Position numbers and translations under genes: made by a program. Positions 22,621-34,789 of a DNA stretch of 64,000 nt are shown here, piece by piece. This DNA comes from Chelonoidis abingdonii (Eukaryota; Chordata; Testudines; Testudinidae). Position 1 is the stretch's first letter, and the number at the start of each line of letters is the position of its first letter. Location: the NCBI RefSeq assembly GCF_003597395.2, contig NC_133769.1, forward strand, positions 179,563,148 to 179,627,147, written 5' to 3'. Below the pieces are notes generated by a model. It made no database searches and had not been told where the DNA came from. It saw only the letters and a list, made by a program, of their open reading frames with translations.

Positions 22621-24287
22621 TATCGTTAGTGTAACATTCGTGGGAGGCTACGGGCCTACCCTGAGTGCTGTGCAAGAATGAGGCCCACACACACCGTGAG
22701 TTATTGGCTTTAATGAAGGTAACGTGACACACCCACAATGGGGACTCCGGGCGTTGCTGTCACGGAGGCGGGGACTTCCCACAGGCTATGTCCGCCCTTT
22801 GGCATAAGGCCATACAAACTGGTTTCAACCAGTTAAAAGCAAGTTATAACTGGCATGCCGTGTCCTACAATGACCGGCCACTTAGCAAGCAGGGGCTTTT
22901 CACAAGGCCGCTGAGAAAGCGGAAATACCCTAGCTAGGCCGTGACACAGTCTTTCGCAGTCCCCTACAGTTAGTGTGTATGAAATTACCAGAACAAGGGG
23001 CTCTAGCAGATCATGACCTTTCATATGATATCTTACATGGGATGCCTTGTATGAAATATGTCATAATTATGTGACAGGGCGAATATGAGGGTTCCAGGGC
23101 ACTGCTTTGAGGTTGTCATAGCATTGCTTCCCAGATCTGAACCTTAGAGTTCAGAAAATGAGATACTAGCATGAATCCTCTAAGCTTAATTACCAGCTTA
23201 GATCTGATAGCACTGCCACCACCCAAAAATATAGTGTTTTGGGCACTTTGATCTCCCCAACCTTCCCTGGACCCAAACCCAATCCCTTGGCATTCTTAAC
23301 AGGAGTAAATAACCATCCCTTCTTCCGCTCCCGACTTTCCTCCTGCGGCTACCCTAGAGACTATCTGATCCACTCTTTAAATCACAACACGAGAAGCGTT
23401 GCCTTCCTTCCCAAAAGGCAACCGATTCAAGGAAAACAGAGAGAGATTCCACCTCTCCCCTCCCGCTTTTTTTTTTTTTTCCCCCCAAACCAGTCCGGTG
23501 AGTTTACCCAATCCTGGGTTTAAACAAGGAAACAATGCAATCAGGTTCTCTTAAAAGAAATCTTTATATAAAAGAAGGGAAAAAGTAGAATTATCTCTGT
23601 AACTTCAGGAATCAATATACAGGTCCTATTAGCTTACAGACCCTAGAAGAACTTTTCCCCCAGTACCAATACAAATCACAATAGCCCGAGCAACTACACA
23701 TATACAAAGTACAGCCACGAGTCCACATTTGGCACTAAGAAAACACATTCACAAGACAACCGCCTGTTCTTACTACATTGACAGTAACTTAGAGAGCCTG
23801 TGTAATGTCTGTCTCTCTCAGACCGCCCCAATAAGAACACACAATGACAAGACCACAAAGCTTCCCCACCCAGATTTAATAAGTCGTTGTCTCCTTGGTC
23901 CTCGGTAGGTGTTCCGTTATCTCTGTTGTACGCCTTCAGGGAAAAGAAACGATAACCCGTAACCCTGCTTATGACAGAGTGTACAAGTCCCAGGGTATTC
24001 TTTTACTTTTCTGAGACAAGGTAGAGTATAACACGCTGGTTTGTTCAGCATCTTCTTAATTTCCCTGAATGCTAAACTGTTATTATTTGTTATTATATGA
24101 AACTTCACTGACTCAACTTGGAGCGACAATGGTTTGGGAGTTCTGTAATCTGTATCTGCATTTAAGGCCAAGACACCAGTGGCTCCCGCTCATTGCTACA
24201 GGGAGAAGTCGTCCTGCGCACTTCTAACCATGATCAGTGAACTTGTTCCATTTCGGTTATGGACATGATGATCATATTATGCTATAT
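22621..24287. repeat. unclassified repeat-like sequence
   Basis: From about 23,060 the text (for example AAGCTTAATTACCAGCTTAG and AGCACTGCCACCACCCAAAA) matches a turtle repeat that I know only from memory. There is a T/C homopolymer at 23,467-23,486. No coding sequence seen. Confidence 0.45.
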
Positions 24288-26486
24288 TGTGACGACACTG
24301 CATGGCCAATGTCTTTTTCCCTATGTGCATCTGCACTTATTGTTTTCTTTCACTCTAGAGAGTGTAAGGCCACAATTGTCTCGTGGGACCTTGTCTATGG
24401 TGTGACGTTATTGAGATAAATGGGACCTATAGAACATGGGTTGCAACAACGTCTGTGTGGCTACCAAATCCTATGTAAAGGGGTCATAGGCTTAAGACAG
24501 GTTACAGTTAACTCGTTTGATTTGCTGTCTGTTGTCTGTTATTTTGTACTTAAAGTTATGATATGGCTGTATACTGTTGTATTTCAACTGTGTTAGTGGA
24601 AGATCCCAGAAAGCTGGTCGTCAGCTCGCCTTGCCTGTTTGGCCAAAGACCATTAGCTAAAACGACCCATCAGAGAAGCGTTATGAGCGCTGTGACTCAG
24701 CAGAGTGTGCAGCGACGGCCATGTGATGCAGATCGCATTGCTTCACTTTCCACCAGATTCAGACAAGAGGTTCTAACACTGAAAACCTATTAAGGACAAG
24801 GCCTCATCCCATTTATCTTCAATCTCCTACCTCTGAGGATCTTGGCCTACAAGCCTGAAGCTCCTCACAAAGGGACTGAATGACCCATCCCAGCGGGGTG
24901 TTATCCGAGCTTGATTGACCTGCAGTTCATCCATCATGCTACAAGCCTGAACAAGAACTTGGAATTATCTAGATATTGATTCACTTACCAATTCTAGCTC
25001 TCATCTCTAGTCTTTTCCTTATGAATAAACTTTAGTTTTAGATTTAAAGAATGCAACAGGTGATTTTGTGGGTAGATTGCTGTGTGCTCAGTCATCACCG
25101 CAGCCGCGCACAGAGCGGCTAGAAAAGTCCCTGAGGCCGCCGTCCACGCTCTTCTCTACGTGACTACACCGCTCGAAAAACCCGACCCGGCAGCGCTTTG
25201 AGGTGACCAGCAAGGGGACTCCAGCAACGCACTATCCTCCCGCGCGGCAGCTCACCCGCTTCGCGCTGCGGTTATACCCGCGCCCGACTAAACGCGTCGC
25301 TCTATGGAGCCATCGTACGGAAACCGACAGACGCTGCAGGAGATGTGGGTAACCCTGGAGACCTGCCCCGTCCTTGCAGCGCAAGCCCCATGCCAGCCTG
25401 GCAGCTGCCGCACACGCGTCCAGGGACCGCGCTAGGAAGGCCTCGCCCCCACCCTCGAGGATTGCAGCACTGCACCACCGACACACGACACCCCTGCGCC
25501 CAGACTCGTCGTCGACGGACGGACGGAAAAAGATTCATCTTGTCGACGTGACGATCCGTTCAAGAAGGAGACCCGGCGTTCCCGCGAGCCCGAGACCCAA
25601 CTCGAAAAATATGCCCCCTGTGGTACACCTTGCGGCAAAGCTCAAGGTAACCGACGCCACTGATCGTCGGCGCTAGAGTGCCACTGGACCCTTGTACGAA
25701 CGTGTACTTAGGCTGTTGGGGTGGCCTCGCTATGCGCGACTCATGAGACGTTAGGTGGTCTCGCACACTATCCCGGTGGCAAGGCATACCCGACACATCG
25801 GCCACCGCATCCAGGAGGAGCGCGAGTGCACCACGCACCATGGGAGGGAGCGGGGAACTTGCAACCCCCTACAAACTAGCTGAGTCCTGGACAGCGATCT
25901 GGATTCCACCTCTGAGGTCTACCTGTCCCATACCGCGCCTGCTTGCTCTATCTAGATATGGAACCATAGCAATGAGCGATGTACCCTCAGCTGTCCCCTA
26001 ACTTAATTTTGACCCACCCCCGTTAACCCACGACTGGGTTACAGCTATCGTACACTATACTAACCCATAACCAATAGCACGTCCCCCATAACTCTGTATG
26101 TTGCTGTGGACTATGACTGGACCGCCAGAACTTGTTTGTATACATCTTTATTTAAATTCTTAAAAAACTTATATGAATTGACTGGGTCTGGGCTTGTACC
26201 TTGTGGAGATTCGAGAAACTCTTCTTTCTGGCGGTTTGGTTATCATAACCATTCATCCCCAGGACATGTGGGACTGGTGGTGATACTGGGAGACTGGAGT
26301 GTCTAAGGAAATTGCTTGTGTGACTTGCGGTTAGCCAGTGGGGTGAAACCGAAGTCCTGTTTGTCTGGCTGGTTTGGTTTGCCTTAGAGGTGGAAAACCC
26401 CAGCCTTGGGCTGTGACTGCCCTGTTTGAGCAATTGGTCCTGAATTGGCACTCTCAGTTGGGTCCTGCTAGAACCACATCGTCACA
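24288..26486 (+). mobile_element. LTR-like repeat, interrupted
   Basis: Begins TGTGACGACACTG and ends in CATCGTCACA, so the ends are inverted (TGTGACG/CGTCACA). It contains ATGAATAAACTTTAG at about 25,020 and the right half from about 26,170. Between 25,078 and about 26,170 it is interrupted by an unrelated CpG-rich segment. No matching target duplication was found. Confidence 0.6.
25078..26170. mobile_element. CpG-rich insert of unknown family
   Basis: About 1.1 kb that splits a known repeat. The 5' 0.9 kb is strikingly CpG-rich; the last 200 bp (25,972-26,170) match 63,405-63,614 in inverted orientation. A direct repeat TTGCTGTG occurs at 25,078-25,085 and 26,101-26,108, but the homology to the second copy runs past the second one, so it may be chance. 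Short frames on both strands show no domain I recognise. Confidence 0.5.
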
Positions 26487-27052
26487 ATGGTATTCATTGT
26501 TTATGTTGAAACACCTGCTTCTATTCAGTCATCTTCAAGGAAGGTGCACTAATATCTCTGATAGGATGGCAGACTCTTGGCCTCTGCTCAGGCATGCAGG
26601 ACTCTTCTGTTGAGACTTCTTGATACCCAGGGATTAAACTCTGCATAGAGATGCAGAAGTATATTTTTGTTGAGTCAGTCTGGAGTTACAAGCAGGTGTA
26701 TCCATCTAGCTCCATCCTAGACATGTAAGGGGGGTGAAATTTCACTGTGAAGCAGAGGAACTTGAGACTGAGGTCCCTCTGGGAAACTATGGGAACATCT
26801 GAATGTGGGGCGAAAGCTTAGCAAAACATTTATGGGTTTTTTTAAATTGTTACATTTGGACCATGCCCTGTGTGTATATAGCCTCTGTTTAGAACAAGAG
26901 GCAACTCCAACCGTTAGTCAGACTTCTACTATAGGAAGTGCTGCTTTTGCTATATAGCATGTGTGCTAATAAAATTATCAGTTTCTTCATAACTGTACAT
27001 TCTTTCTCATTAGCAGAGATCTGTTCTGAAGATTGAGACACAGAAGATAGTA

Positions 27053-27691
27053 CAGAAAAAGCTGTGTTATCCGGCACTTTACCACCCAGAAAGCTCTATA
27101 AACTGGCATTTCTGATCTTCATTGAAAGTCTGGTTTATTGTCCAGTTGGTGCAGGGCCGGCAGGCTCACTACCTGGCTCCATGTGGCTCTCCAGAAGTGG
27201 CAACATGTCCCTGCTGCTCCTTGGCAGAGGAACAGCCATGAGGGGTTTGGAGTGTGACCTGTTCCTAGGCAGAAGCATGGCAGGCGTCTCTGCGCACTGC
27301 CTCCGCCTGCAGGCACTGCCCCTGCAGCTCCCATTGGCCAGGAACCAGCTGCAGAGCCAGCATTTGGGGCAGGGCAGGGGCAGCATGAAGAGCCACCTAG
27401 CCATGCCTCCACCTAGGAGTAGCAGGGACATGTCGCCGCTTGCAGGGAGCTGCCTGAGGTGAGTGCCGGCCGGATCTGGCACCCCGCACCTCCTCCCACA
27501 CCCCAACCCCCTGCCCTGAGCTCCCTCCTGCACCCAAACTCCCTCCCAGAGTCTGCGCTCCGCACCCCCTTCTGCGCCACAGCCATGAGCCCCCTCCCAC
27601 ACCCAAACTCCCTACCTCTTAGTTAACTGGAATTTTTTTACTTATCAGCGCCTACCATTCCCCCAACCGCCGGATACCAAAGCTTTTACTG
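27053..27691. mobile_element. Tigger/pogo-like element
   Basis: Ends CAGAAAAAGCTGTGTTATCC and (reverse) CAGTAAAAGCTTTGGTATCC, with TA on both sides (27,051-27,052 and 27,692-27,693), typical of Tc1/mariner-type insertions. The interior is GC-rich with no transposase, so it is non-autonomous. Confidence 0.8.
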
Positions 27692-28534
27692 TACAAATAA
27701 AAGTTTCAGACTTGTTCCTAAAATCTGTCTGGCACGACTCCACTCTCCCATTGCACATCAGTAGCAATGCTCCAATGCTAGGCTTTGGTCTGAAGAAATG
27801 TCATCTTGCATAGCACACTTAGTATGCTTATGGAAGTTGGAAGTAACACAACTAAATAGGTTGTCTGTTATAACCTAAACATCTCTATTAGCCAACTCTG
27901 CCAGGAAAACGGAAGCACTGTAATCCTTAATATGTATCATTCTTTATGTGGCTGAGCACTGACTTCATTCAGAGATTGATCTGAGATGTCAAGTTACAGA
28001 AACACATCATTTACTTTATTTGAAGCACTCACTTTCCTTAAGACCAAACTGACAACAGACACAGACACATAGTACCGTTTTCCAGCCAGCTTACAGTATC
28101 AGTCACTGAAATAAACATGCCAGTTCACGAAATGTTGCATTTTCCAATTTTTCAGGCTTAAACCATTATTGGTTAGTTGTTCTAAACTAAAGTATAATTC
28201 TCCTTGCTTTCTCAAGTCATGGAACCCTTTAAGCCAAGAGAAACAGCTAAAATGTACGGAAAGCCTGGACATCGATAGTCCAAATTTAAAGCTTCACCTG
28301 GCTAAGTGCTGAATTTTAGACACAAATAAGGCACTCTAACATTGTGTGGAATCCACGGTGAAAGTGTCAAGACATGGAAACAGAATCTAGAGAACACGGT
28401 GATCCAGGAGTCATTGTATTGATTTCTGAGACATATTTGTTATCTCACTTGAGTAAATCTCAAGACGTAGCTATTTTACTTACCATACACTCCCAACCCA
28501 GGTGGGAGAACTATAGAGTCTACATATGCATGAC

Positions 28535-28665
28535 ATGGAAGCAGCATAGCTCAGGGAATAGTACACTGGACTGCGCTCCTGGAGATGTGTTCTATTTCTA
28601 GCCCTCTCACTAGCCTGTTGTGTGATCTTGGGAGAGTTGCTTCACCTCTGTTAACTTCCTCCCTT
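28535..28665 (+). repeat. MIR SINE, 5' part
   Basis: GTGTGATCTTGGGAGAGTTG and GCTTCACCTCTGTTAACTTC match the MIR core TGTGACCTTGGGCAAGT...CTTAACCTCTCTG. It is cut off by the Harbinger element starting at 28,668. Confidence 0.7.
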
Positions 28666-29440
28666 AGAGTATGTCTACACTACAAAATTAGGTTGATTTT
28701 ATAGAAGTCGATTTTTAGAAACTGATTTTATACAGTCAATTGTGTATGTCCACACTAAGCACGTTAAATCGGTGGAGTGCGTCCTCACTACTGTGGCTAG
28801 CATCAACTTACAGAGCATTGCACAGTGGGTAGCTATTCCACAGTTCCTGCACTCTCCGCTGCCCATTGGAATTTCGGGTTAAGCTCCCAATGCCTGATGG
28901 GGCAAAAACATTGTCGTGGGTGGTTTTGGGTACATGTCGTCAGGCCCCCCTTCCTCCATCCATGAAAGCAATGGCAAACAATCGTTTCACACCTTTTTTC
29001 TTGAGTTACCCATGTAGACACTATACCTTGGCAAGCATGGACCTCACTCAGCTCACCGTCACCGTACGTCTCCTGGGTGCTGCTGGCAGATACGGTACTG
29101 CATTGCTACACAGCAGCAGCTCCTTGCACAGTGGCAGATGGTGCAATAGAACTGATAACCATTGTACAACTCCTGGGTGCTCCTGACAGACCTTGGTGAA
29201 GTCAATCAGGAGTGCTTGGACAGACATGGCTATCCTCCTCTTAGAGCACCGAATGGGAGCCAGAGACTCCAGATCATTCTCTCCTTTATGTTTCATCTCA
29301 TGGAGATTCAGTCCTGCCTGGAATATCATGCGAGCTGGAGGCTTCTGCCTCAGGCTGCTCTCCTAGCTGACAGCACCGTGTGGTTGCACCTACTCCAGCT
29401 CATCCCTTGCTCCCATGGCTCATGAAGCCTGGTCAGTAGT

Positions 29441-29770
29441 AAGGAGCAGTTCAACTATAGGCTGAGCAAGTGCAGAATGGTGGTAGAATGTGCCTTTGGA
29501 TGTTTAAAAGCTGGCTGGCACTGTTTGCTGACTAGGTCAGACCTCAGCGCAATCAACATTACCATTGTTATTGCTGCTTGCTCTGTGCTCCATAGTATCT
29601 TTGAGAGTAAGGGGGAGACGTTTATGGCAGGGTGGGAGGTTGAGAAAAATCTCCTGGCATCCAATTTTGAGCAGCCAGACACCACGGCAATTAGAGGAGC
29701 ACAGCAAAATGCGTTGCGCATCAGAGAGGCTTTGAAAACCAGTTTCATGACTGGCCAGGCTTCGGTGTGA
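29441..29770 (+). pseudogene. Harbinger transposase C-terminus remnant
   Basis: The frame contains FNYRLSKCRMVVECAFGCLK, the conserved end of DDE_Tnp_4 (HARBI1-like) transposases that carries the last acidic catalytic residue (E of VVECAFG). It continues as SKGETFMAGWE and ends normally. The upstream catalytic region is broken by stops, so the protein cannot be active. Readable C-terminal length is about 110 residues against roughly 350-400 for the intact family. Confidence 0.8.
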
Positions 29771-30115
29771 CAGTTGTGTGCGTTTCTCCTTGATGCAAAC
29801 CCACCCCCTTTGTTGATTTTAATACCCTGTAAGCCAACCACCCTCCCCCCCTTAGAAATAAAGTAACTATTGTTTTGAAACCATGCATTCTTTTTTTATT
29901 AATTAAAAAAAAAAAAACAGCGAGATAACAGACAAGGTAGCCCGGGTGAGGTGGAGGAGGAGGGAAGGACAAGGCCACGTTGCTTATTGTAACCACACTA
30001 AAAATCAAACTGTTTGAATGACAGCCTTCTGTTGCTTGGGACATCCTCTGGAATGGAGTGGCTGGGTGCCCGGAGCCTCCTCCACCCTACATTCTTGGGT
30101 GTCTTGGTGAGGAGG

Positions 30116-30364
30116 CTATGGAAATGGGGAGGAGGGTAGGCAGTTATACAGTGGATGCAGCAGGAGTCTGTGCTCTTGGTGGCTTTTCTGCAGCTCCAAC
30201 AGATGCTTCATCATGTCTGTTTGCTCCCCCATTAGCCTCAGCATCGCATCCTGCCTCCGCTCTTTGCACTCACTTAATTCTTTCTTGGTCTCTGCCACTG
30301 AATGCCTCCATGCATTAAGCTGTTCCCTATCAGTGCAGGAGAACTGCATGAGCTCGGAAAACAT
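30116..30364 (-). pseudogene. Harbinger Myb/SANT-like protein C-terminus remnant
   Basis: The minus-strand frame has MFSELM, ERRQDAMLRLMGEQTDMMK and LLELQ. This is the coiled, basic C-terminal tail common in MSANTD-like Harbinger partner proteins. The N-terminal Myb/SANT domain is missing. It converges with the transposase remnant. Confidence 0.7.
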
Positions 30365-31469
30365 GTCATCGTGAGTGCATTTTTTTCACCTTCTAATCTG
30401 CGATAACCTCAGGGATGGAGATGAGAGGGGGAGTATAGAAACATTCTACACTCTATGATTCTGCATGATCATCTGTGCTGCTGAGTTTGCCACGCTGACC
30501 AAACAGGAAATGAAATTCAAAAGTTCCCGGGGCTTTTCCTGTGTACCTGGCTAGTGCATCGGAGTTCAAAGTGTTGTCCAGAATGGTCACAATGGAGCGC
30601 TTTGGGATAGCTCCCGGAGGCCAGTACTGTTGATTTGCATCCGCACTACCCCAAATTCAACCCGGAAAGGTTGATTTTAGTGCAACTCCCCTCGCCAGGG
30701 AGGAGTACAGAAGTCGATTTTAAGAGCCCTTTAAGTCGATAGAAAGGCCTGTCACTGTGTGCCTATGGGGCCCAATCTCAGTTGGGCCCTCTATGTAGTA
30801 CCGTAATACAAGTGACTTTTCAGAACTTCATTGATACTAGCAGGTTGACTTCTAAGCTATCACCTCCAGCAACAATTTTGCCAAAACCATCTGCTGCCGG
30901 ATCATGTATGTAAATAATTAACTCAGCTCCTTAGTTCACTGTCCATAGACTAAGAAGTGTCTTTGAAAGCTGCTCTCCTCTGAATTCTCAAGCTTGCTTA
31001 CTCCAGTTTACAGATTTTAAACTCTCGGTGATCTAACAGACTTCCTGTCAAAGGAAAAATGACAGGGAAACTATTTAGTCCACCATTTGTATTTTGCCCA
31101 CAGACTCCTGGGACTGTCTTTCATCTGCCTCAATTAATAAAACACTTTAGTCCCCAAAAGGACTCTTAGTGTGTTGAGGATGAAGAATAGGTGGTTGCCT
31201 CATCAACAGGAAATACTCCTCAACATATGGCTTTGCTTAACCTGTGGCTTTGTTTCCCACTTTTACTGCACTGGTGCCAATGTGGTGCCAGCTCCAGCTA
31301 CTTTGATATGATGCAAAGGGTCTGGGCAGTGTGGGGCAGATGCTGTAGCACAACTCCCGTCTGTCGGAATGAGGAATTCTCTTCTGGAGCCTGCTCCTAC
31401 CATAGCCATCTCAGCACTAGGTTTGGGGCAGAGCACAACTCCACTCAACCAGTGCTCACCTAAAGGGGA

Positions 31470-31680
31470 AGAATGGTTCAGTGCTCTAGGACACTAGCCT
31501 GGACTAACAGGGAGCTGGGTTTAATTCTCTTCTCTGCCATAGACTCCATGTATGACCTTGGGCAGGTCCCTTAGCCTTTGTGTATCGTTTCCCCATCTGA
31601 GAAATGAGGAGAATAGCACTACCGTACCTCATAGAGGTGTTGTAAAAATTGTGAGATGCTCAGATACTATGGCAATGGAA
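31470..31680 (+). repeat. MIR SINE, nearly full length
   Basis: Recognisable from head to tail: GGGTTTAATTCTC, CTCTGCCATAGACTCC, TATGACCTTGGGCAGGTCCC, CCCCATCTGAGAAATGAGGA and TACCTCATAGAGGTGTTGT. A good MIR match for an element of this age. Confidence 0.85.
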
Positions 31681-31848
31681 ACCTGTGAGTACTATGGATA
31701 GATAGTCTTGTGTTAGAGCTGTAGGTGGGGAAACCATCCTGTTTTGTGTAGATCTCATTGTCCCAGCTTTTCTCCTGACCATCTTCAAGTAACTTAGCAG
31801 GTTTTCCAACTCTAAAATGTCATGCTTTTTATTTTTCAAAAACTTCAA

Positions 31849-33503
31849 AGCAGCTCTTACTTTCCCTAAATCCTATCAAATAAACTACTTTTCAGGATGC
31901 ATCCTATTTCAACAACTTGTCACAACTCTGATTGTTAGGCTGAAATGACACAAAAGGTTTGGGGCTCCATTTAGCTCTGCTAAAAAATTCTTAGTTTCTG
32001 AGCCTGCTTGATGGACTTTTCAATTGCTGTGCTTTTGATTTCTCCTTTTCCTCAAACTCATAGTTAATTATACCCCAAAGACTGTCCATACTGTATTACA
32101 AGTTTCAAACATCAGTCACCTTCACTGAAGCCCTGCTCAAAAAATGGGGGGTAAACTTTTTACCATAGAAAGTGTCTGTCTTTTATTCTCGTATAGCTCT
32201 AAAGTGCCTGAAAATGATTCTGCTCAAATCAAACTTAAAAACAAGTTGTACCTTCAACCAGGGAAAATTTCAGCCACAAGGATGAATGTTAGAGAAAGTT
32301 ATAAAAATGGGGATAAAATTGAAGCTGTTTTACCACTTTAATAATAGCATGTACCACCTAATTGATGGCTATCTGGGAAAACTACCGTATATGGAGACAG
32401 TCACATGATTGTTATGTTGAAAGTGCAAAAAATAAAAATATTCGTTATTTAAAACTGCAAGAGATAGTGTATCTTCCCAAAAGGTTCTTATTACAGAGAT
32501 GACAAGCTAAATGATTGTGACTTCATGGCACTTCCCATTACATTTATCCAATCAGGAGTTACAACATAATTCCAAAGGTATTATGTTCCAACTTTTTCTT
32601 GCATGTCAGAGTTGAGAAGCAGGTCAGCTTTTCTGTTTTTAACTAGCTTGTATGTGGTACAATTTCCTTTCTTAATGAAGCCTCAGGACTCCTAGTTTCT
32701 AATTTAGGATGGAATAAAATGAGTTATGCTGTGACTTTCAGTCACTGGAGAACTCTCCTAATGTGTATTCACACCTACTGTTTGTCTTATGAACACGCTG
32801 GTTCCTTAACAATGCCCATCGCAGCTAATTTGCAACTACAGAGTGTAAACATTGACTTCTAAAGTTTTTTTAATAGAGCCCTATGCAACTTAATTATCCA
32901 TTATTGGCACTTGTTTTCTAAAGGTGATTAGTCTGAGGAAATTAAACTTTGCAAGAGCAAGGTCTCTGGTGGCAACAAGATGGACAATTTCTTTTTTCAA
33001 AGTCGAATGAAAAGGACTCCCATGGGTCATGTAGCTCATCCCTCCTTTCCTCAGGCATGATTTCCTTTCCATTAAAATGTCTGCGAGAATGTTCCCTCTT
33101 GTTCAGTTCAAACTTAAACTTCAATTTTACCTTAGTAACGGAACCAGCTCAGAAACCCTAACATGGATCAGAACTTCTTCAAAGTTTGAAAAAGTTCCCC
33201 CACTCCTTCTCTCCTGTGGGTCACTTGCTTTCACTGAAATCCATCTGGTGGCTTAGCAAGTCTACTAATCTCTGAGCTAGCTGTCCTCAGGTTCTTCAGT
33301 CCCAAGGTCTCCATGAGGTTTGAGGATAATGCAACCTGGATTCTGAGACTAATTTACCTTGGCCCAAGTGAAAGTACTTGAGCTAGATTAATCCCTACCA
33401 CAATTCCATTGATTTCAACAGGGTCACACCAAGGATGAATTTGGTAGAGCTAGATTCTCCTCTAAATGTTTACACCCAGTTTGCACAGATGTAAATGACT
33501 ACT
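31849..33503. other. no recognised gene
   Basis: AT-rich sequence without a recognised exon. Near 33,390-33,500 there are fragments of an amniote palindromic element (ATTGATTTCAACAGGG, TTTACACCCAGTTTGCAC). Confidence 0.5.
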
Positions 33504-34553
33504 TGTGACACGTGGTCAGAAAGGGTTAAGCAGCTTGCAGGCTAATTGACCGGATTCAACCTTTAGGGATAAATTGGTAGATAATGTTTGTGTTTTTGTG
33601 TATTTACATATATATTGTTAGAGGTTAACAATGTAATGGAGCAGTCTCTGTCTATGCTGTATTCTGTTAATTCAGAGATCAAAAGGAAATCTTAACATTT
33701 AAATGAACTGTAAAATAATGATATCACTGTATTCATCTCTCTTTGAAATGTATAGCAAATCACTTGCGAATAGTGGAAGTCAGGCAATTGCCTTATGTTA
33801 ATTCCTGTAGCTAATTACCAGTGATGCTTAGGAAATAGGTCTATTTCAACGTCTCCATGATTGCCTATTGTTCGCATAAGGACTCTGAGCTGTCAAGAGA
33901 AGGCCTAGAACTTTATAAAAACTCTTGGGTCCTGATCCTTTTAATCTCAGATCTGCTTGATGCTTCATGCTGGGGAAGCTCAAGTCATAAGACTAGGATC
34001 TCCAGTCCTATCTGGGTCATCCTGAATATCGACATTGGACTATAACCTATGGACTAATTCTGACAGAACTCTTTGCAACTACAAAGCTCACCATCTCTGC
34101 TATGAATCTAGTCTCAGAACTGTACTCATGTCTGTCTGTATATTGATTTTTTAACCAATACTTTTGTTTCCTTTTAAATACATTTTAGTTTAGTTAATAA
34201 GAATTGGCTGTAAGCGTGTATTTGAGTAAGATCTGAAATAATCATTAAGCTGGGAGGTAATGTGTCCAATCCTTTGGGATTGGTAGAACTTTCATATATG
34301 ATTAATAAGATTTTCAGTAATCTTTATCATATTTGACTTGGGTGTCTGGGTGGAGGCCTAAGGCTGGGTTGCTTTACGGGAACTGTGTTGTTGGCTTCTG
34401 GGTAACCAGTTAGGTATTGTAGAAGCTGTTTTGTGCTAGTTTGGTAAATCTAATTATTGGAATATCCACCAGCTTTGAGGATTGTCTGCCCCATTCTTTG
34501 CAGCTCACCCTAATTGAGTAACTACAGCATGGCTTCCTGGGACCCCAGTCACA
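33504..34553 (+). mobile_element. solo LTR with 5-bp target duplication
   Basis: A 1,050-bp unit starting TGTGACACGTGG and ending CCCCAGTCACA (TG...CA). It is flanked by CTACT at 33,499-33,503 and 34,554-34,558. TATAAAAACTCTTGG at about 33,914 is a plausible promoter TATA. No internal viral region remains, so this is a product of LTR-LTR recombination. Confidence 0.88.
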
Positions 34554-34789
34554 CTACTACATGGACTCTCATACACCAAGGACCTGATCAGATCACAGCA
34601 GAGAGCAGAACATGAGGGAAAGGGTGGTGATCCTCAATGAAATACTGAAGGGAGAAAGTATGTGGGGGTGAGTGATGGGGAGGGTCATGGAAGTGTTTTG
34701 ATATTCGGAAGAGTAAGCTGTGAGGTAATCAGGAAAGAGAAGGATTGGGAAAGAGAAGGGCAAGGTGAACGATGTGAAGTGAAGAAGGG

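Larger units (their letters stand above)
28668..30752. mobile_element. decayed PIF/Harbinger transposon
   Basis: Left end GTATGTCTACACTACAAAAT. The right part has GTACAGAAGTCGATTTTAAG, and similar GAAGTCGATTTTTAGAA text lies near the left end. It retains two convergent protein remnants, a transposase on plus and a Myb/SANT-like partner on minus, as intact Harbinger elements do. The exact right terminus is eroded, so no target duplication could be assigned. Confidence 0.8.

Noticed and set aside
25374..25841. Frames of about 90-100 codons in the CpG-rich insert
   Set aside because: Present on both strands, basic and proline-rich, with no domain I recognise. CpG-rich composition alone can produce them.
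25078..26108. TTGCTGTG direct repeat as the target duplication of the CpG-rich insert
   Set aside because: Homology to the second copy at 63.4 kb extends about 60 bp past the right-hand repeat, so the insert does not end there. Kept only as a note.
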